Part shown: in pieces, positions 4,543 to 6,711 of the stretch
How positions within the stretch are numbered: position 1 is the stretch's first letter
Layout of the letters: each line of letters opens with the position of its first letter
Source of the DNA: Collinsella sp.
GTDB taxonomy: Bacteria > Actinomycetota > Coriobacteriia > Coriobacteriales > Coriobacteriaceae
Reading direction: 5' to 3'
Length of the DNA: 6,711 nucleotides
NCBI GenBank assembly: GCA_019414025.1
Contig: DXMU01000018.1
Span: 1-6,711, forward strand
The notes under the pieces: model-generated
Told to the model about the DNA's origin: nothing
Database searches by the model: none
Seen by the model: only the letters and a program-made list of their open reading frames with translations
Position numbers and translations under genes: made by a program

Positions 4543-4990
4543 CTACTTCTCGCCCTCCAGCAGCACCACGATGCGGTCGATGTCGACGGCAAAGCGAGGC
4601 CTTCCCTCCTGCTCGTAGCGGTCGAGGTATGCCTGGCACTCTGAGACAATGCGCTTGGTGCTGCCGTCGATGATGCGTTGGAGCGTCTCGTAGTAGGCCG
4701 AGCCCTCGGTCCTGAAGCGGCGCTGGTAGGCCTGGTTATGGGGAACATCTTGATGTAGTGGATGCCGTGGCGGCAGTTGGGGCGCGTCGTGGGGCGGGGT
4801 GGCAACGCAAAGTACTGGTCTTTGGGCACGTTAGGGGCGATGTTGGAACGCAGCGGCACGGCGAAGTCCCTGCGCTTCCCGCGGAAACGCAGCCTCACCA
4901 CTACGATGCAGGGACGATTGTGCTTAAGCATGAGCTCGCGGTCGCCCTCGGCGTGGCCGAAGAAGTCCTGGGGATGGATACAATCTTCAT
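4543..4990 (-). pseudogene. Type III toxin-like endoribonuclease (CptN/TenpN/ToxN-like), frameshifted
   Basis: The start is ATG 4988-4990, preceded by AAGGGGG. Joining three frames gives ~149 residues: MKIVS, then HPQDFFGHAEGDRELML, KHNRPCIVVVRLRF, RDFAVPLRSNIAPNVPKD, TTRPNCRHGIHYIKMFPI, then YQRRFRTEGSAYYETLQRI, RIVSECQAYLDRYEQEG, and VDIDRIVVLLEGEK to TAG 4543-4545. The N-R-P-x-V-V-V...FA-V-P-x-R-S-N-I strand pair, followed by a HGIHYIKMFPI-like strand and a helical tail, resembles the small RNases of type III toxin-antitoxin systems. The assignment is by pattern, not by search. One base appears to be missing in the four-G run at 4970-4973 and another near 4734-4743, next to a second four-G run. 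Both positions are homopolymers, so sequencing error is possible. If real, the toxin is dead. It could also be an unrelated family with a similar core. Confidence 0.5.
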
Positions 4991-5015
4991 CGGTTACGCC
5001 CCCTTCATACGAAGC

Positions 5016-5084
5016 GGGGCCCGCATCGCTGCGGGCCCCTACAGGTGGGCGATATTCTACGCCTTGCGGCACCCCGTCGCCCAC
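5016..5084 (-). ncRNA. Hairpin-rich leader upstream of the toxin-like gene
   Basis: GGGGCCCGC (5016-5024) / GCGGGCCCC (5031-5039) is a perfect 9-bp hairpin 26 bp upstream of the toxin-like ATG. Farther upstream, GTGGGCGA (5045-5052) / TCGCCCAC (5077-5084) forms an outer 8-bp stem. Type III systems encode a repeat RNA antitoxin followed by a terminator just before the toxin, and this is the right place for one. I see no clear tandem repeats, so an RNA antitoxin is only a possibility. Confidence 0.3.
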
Positions 5085-5089
5085 GGAGA

Positions 5090-5329
5090 TTAAACGTACA
5101 CGTAAGCCGTACTCTGAAAGCCGCGGCTTCCGGCAAGTAGTTTATACCACGAGAGGTCGCTTTCAATGCGCATAGCTCGCAAAATAGCACTCGCTGGGCC
5201 GTCACCCCTGGCCGTTACCCTCCAATCTTCATTGAAGTCAGCAGGCCAATTCATATAGTCATGGGGGTTTATCCTAAAGGGAATCAAATTAATACCCCCA
5301 TAACTAAGGAATTTTCTATTCCCACTCAA
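5090..5329 (-). CDS. Hypothetical small protein
   Basis: This minus-strand frame of 79 codons has a TTG start and TAA stop. It contains FLSYGGINLIPFRINPHDY, then MNWPADFNEDWRVTARGDG, and ends LLAGSRGFQSTAYVYV. Composition and codon use look like real protein, but AT-richer than the neighbours. I do not recognise the family. The TTG has no good ribosome binding site. An internal ATG (start of MNWPAD) would give 54 residues. It may be the end of a longer gene whose front is the remnant at 5316-5439, or a small independent gene. It shows no signal peptide or membrane segment. It lies directly upstream of the structured leader of the toxin-like gene. Confidence 0.4.
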   Translation of the reverse strand: MSGNRKFLSYGGINLIPFRINPHDYMNWPADFNEDWRVTARGDGPASAILRAMRIESDLSWYKLLAGSRGFQSTAYVYV

Positions 5330-5439
5330 TGACTAGGGCCCTGGTGTAATTGGCTGGATCACCGTTCCGGGAACCGGTATCGACCTACCTGTCCGCCAAG
5401 CTCTTTCTTCAGCTCCAGCCTAGTATCTGATTCGCGCCG
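5316..5439 (-). pseudogene. Gene 3' remnant broken by a 4-bp duplication
   Basis: Two minus-strand pieces join cleanly if one copy of a tandem ACCT pair (5383-5390 on the plus strand) is removed. The first reads TRLELKKELGGQ and the second VDTGSRNGDPANYTRALVIEWE, ending at TAG 5316-5318. The repaired segment is exactly 40 codons with good protein character. Upstream (above 5439) the frame hits a stop, so the front is missing or further broken. I do not recognise the family. It overlaps the start of the hypothetical frame 5090-5329 by 14 bp. Confidence 0.35.
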
Positions 5440-5516
5440 TTATAAGCGAAAACCGAAGAGATGCGTCTTAGCCAAGAAAAGAAGGTTAGCCTCATCTTAC
5501 TGCATGATTCGTGTGT

Positions 5517-5537
5517 TATAGTTAGATGGCTCTAACT
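5517..5537 (+). promoter_or_regulatory. Candidate -10 overlapping a palindromic operator, methyltransferase operon
   Basis: TATAGT (5517-5522) is a plausible -10. It overlaps AGTTAGA (5520-5526) / TCTAACT (5531-5537), a perfect 7-bp inverted repeat with a 4-bp spacer. A site covering the -10 and start region suits a repressor. The GTTAG...CTAAC halves recall DtxR/IdeR-type metal boxes or TetR operators. No regulator gene is in the window, and no clear -35 is seen. Confidence 0.45.
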
Positions 5538-5554
5538 GTTTGGGGGCGATAGCC

Positions 5555-6184
5555 ATGCACGAACGCGAGGGTTTCTGGGACAAGAACGCCGGTCGGTATG
5601 ACCGTTTCATGCGAAACGACCGGGCGGCGTATGAGAAGATGTATGGGCTGATCCGGCCGGTGGTGAAAGCAAAAACCGTGCTGGAGGTTGCCACCGGCAC
5701 GGGGCTTATCGCAAAGAGCGTCGTGGATGCGGCGGCGCGCATCGAGGCTACGGACGCCTCTGCAAAGATGATCCTTGAAGCAAAGCGGGACAATCAATCC
5801 GCAAAGCTGCACTTTTCCGTACAAGATATGTTCCGCCTGCCCTATGCACAGAAGTCCTTCGAAGTGGTGATCGTGTCCAACGCACTTCACATAGTGCCGC
5901 ATCCGGAAAAGGCCCTGCAAGAAATCAGGCGGGTGCTGAAGGACGACGGCGTGCTCATCGCGCCAACCTTCACCCACGCGGGGAACTCGGTTTCCGGCAA
6001 GGCAAAAGCCTTTTTCATGAGTATGGCGGGATTCCCCCTCCACAGCAGGTGGACAAGCGAGGAATACCTACGTTTCCTGCGTCAAAACGGCTGGGCGGTG
6101 CAGAAAAGCGCGGTGCTGAAGGCCTCGTTCCCGTTGACCTATGCGGAATGCACGAAATCGGAGGGGCCAGATGTCGTTCTTTGA
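5555..6184 (+). CDS. Class I SAM-dependent methyltransferase
   Basis: This 209-residue protein starts at ATG 5555, preceded by TGGGGGCGA. A TTG at 5540 is in frame but would put the GGGGG inside the gene, so the ATG is preferred. The fold is Methyltransf_11/UbiE-like. An N-terminal helix carries FWDKNAGRYDRFM (7-19). Motif I is V-L-E-V-A-T-G-T-G (42-50), the SAM-binding loop. The acidic motif II is EATDAS with D67. Then come S-V-Q-D with D91 and the strand VVIVSNALHIV, followed by EIRRVLKDDGVLIAP. The length is normal for the family, and it is cytoplasmic with no signal. The substrate cannot be told: small molecules, quinones or metal(loid)s are all seen in this family. The 3' end overlaps the next methyltransferase by 14 bp, indicating a coupled operon. 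Confidence 0.85.
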   Translation: MHEREGFWDKNAGRYDRFMRNDRAAYEKMYGLIRPVVKAKTVLEVATGTGLIAKSVVDAAARIEATDASAKMILEAKRDNQSAKLHFSVQDMFRLPYAQKSFEVVIVSNALHIVPHPEKALQEIRRVLKDDGVLIAPTFTHAGNSVSGKAKAFFMSMAGFPLHSRWTSEEYLRFLRQNGWAVQKSAVLKASFPLTYAECTKSEGPDVVL

Positions 6185-6711
6185 AAACACCCGCAAGCCC
6201 GTGGGCCTCGGCGGAAAACTTATGGTTGCCATGATGAATCTGGGCCACAGCCCTGTGGCGCGGTGGGGACTTCGATTTCTACGACTTGCGCCAAACGCCA
6301 AGGTGCTAGATTGCGGCTGCGGCGGCGGGGCAAACATAAAACGGCTGCTGAAAAAATGCCCGTATGGCGTCGTCAAGGGCATCGACTATTCGCCCGTCAG
6401 CGTGGAGAAGACTAGAAAGCTCAACCGAATTGCAATTCAGGAGGGGCGTTGCGCCGTTCTGCAAGGCAGTGTGGCGGATATGGTGTTTGAGGATAGCTAC
6501 TTCGATGCCGCCACGGCCTTTGAGACCGTCTATTTTTGGCCTGATTTGCCCCGATGCTTCCGCGGGGTCTGGCGGACGCTGAAGCCAGGCGGGACAATTC
6601 TTATCTGCAACGAGAGCAATGGCGATACGGACAAGGACGAGAGGTGGACGCAGATCATCGGCGGCATGACCATCTACAAGGACATTGAATTAAAGGCGTA
6701 TCTGGAGCAGG
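6171..6711 (+). CDS. Class I SAM-dependent methyltransferase, partial (runs off the window)
   Basis: Starting at ATG 6171 with GAGGGG just upstream, 180 codons are open to the end of the window, so the C-terminus is outside. It begins MSFFENTRKPVGLGGKLM. Motif I is V-L-D-C-G-C-G-G-G (45-53). Motif II is GIDYS with D72. A motif with QGSVADMVFEDSYFDAATAFE follows (98-118), then the post-motif LKPGGTILICNE (137-148). It is a UbiE/Methyltransf_11-type enzyme distinct from its upstream neighbour. The 14-bp overlap with that gene in another frame implies co-transcription and translational coupling, and perhaps successive methylations of one substrate. The family commonly has 200-250 residues, so roughly 20-70 are missing. 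The substrate is unknown. Confidence 0.85.
   Translation, partial: MSFFENTRKPVGLGGKLMVAMMNLGHSPVARWGLRFLRLAPNAKVLDCGCGGGANIKRLLKKCPYGVVKGIDYSPVSVEKTRKLNRIAIQEGRCAVLQGSVADMVFEDSYFDAATAFETVYFWPDLPRCFRGVWRTLKPGGTILICNESNGDTDKDERWTQIIGGMTIYKDIELKAYLEQ

Noticed and set aside
5522..6043. Minus-strand frame of 173 codons opposite the first methyltransferase
   Set aside because: Antisense shadow. The plus strand carries the SAM-binding motifs and gene overlap.

Overview
The window suggests a high-GC Gram-positive gut actinobacterium of the Coriobacteriia (Collinsella/Olsenella-like). This is an inference from three things: GC-rich codon use, the style of the IS30-family transposase tail and AbiE genes, and strong AGGAGG-type ribosome binding sites. 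No taxonomic marker gene is present. The window reads as an accessory, defence-rich region in which several old toxin-antitoxin or anti-phage genes are decaying around a few intact ones.

Layout. (1) 1-1640, minus strand: a wreck of an AbiE type IV toxin-antitoxin operon. The antitoxin gene abiEi (992-1603) carries two nonsense codons and two compensating frameshifts. The toxin gene abiEii keeps only its first ~78 codons and is cut by an IS30-family scar. The scar consists of a 28-bp perfect palindrome and the last 57 codons of an IS30 transposase. Beyond it lies the C-terminal part of a DUF3800 protein. (2) 1640-2447: about 800 bp without a convincing gene. It holds several inverted and direct repeats, two terminator-like hairpins and one doubtful minus-strand reading frame. 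(3) 2448-3610, plus strand: the centrepiece. An intact Abi_2 (AbiD/AbiF-like) HEPN protein is followed at once by two tandem copies of a ~60-nt structured RNA. Each copy has its own promoter-like sequence, a small AAACC hairpin, a 13-position stem capped by a GNRA tetraloop, and a U-run. This looks like a HEPN RNase paired with non-coding RNA genes.

(4) 3650-4334: a free-standing terminator hairpin, then an extended -10 promoter, a yjdF-type riboswitch leader with an anti-Shine-Dalgarno segment, and an intact YjdF (DUF2992) gene. (5) 4543-5090, minus strand: a frameshifted gene resembling type III toxin-antitoxin endoribonucleases (CptN/TenpN/ToxN-like), with a hairpin-rich leader. (6) 5090-5439, minus strand: two unrecognised coding-looking segments, one broken by a 4-bp duplication. 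(7) 5517-6711, plus strand: a palindromic operator-like site followed by two overlapping SAM-dependent methyltransferase genes. The second runs off the window.

The intact units (abi_2 plus RNAs, riboswitch plus yjdF, methyltransferase pair) look independently transcribed. Their common thread is location in an island of stress and defence genes where neighbouring toxin systems have been inactivated.
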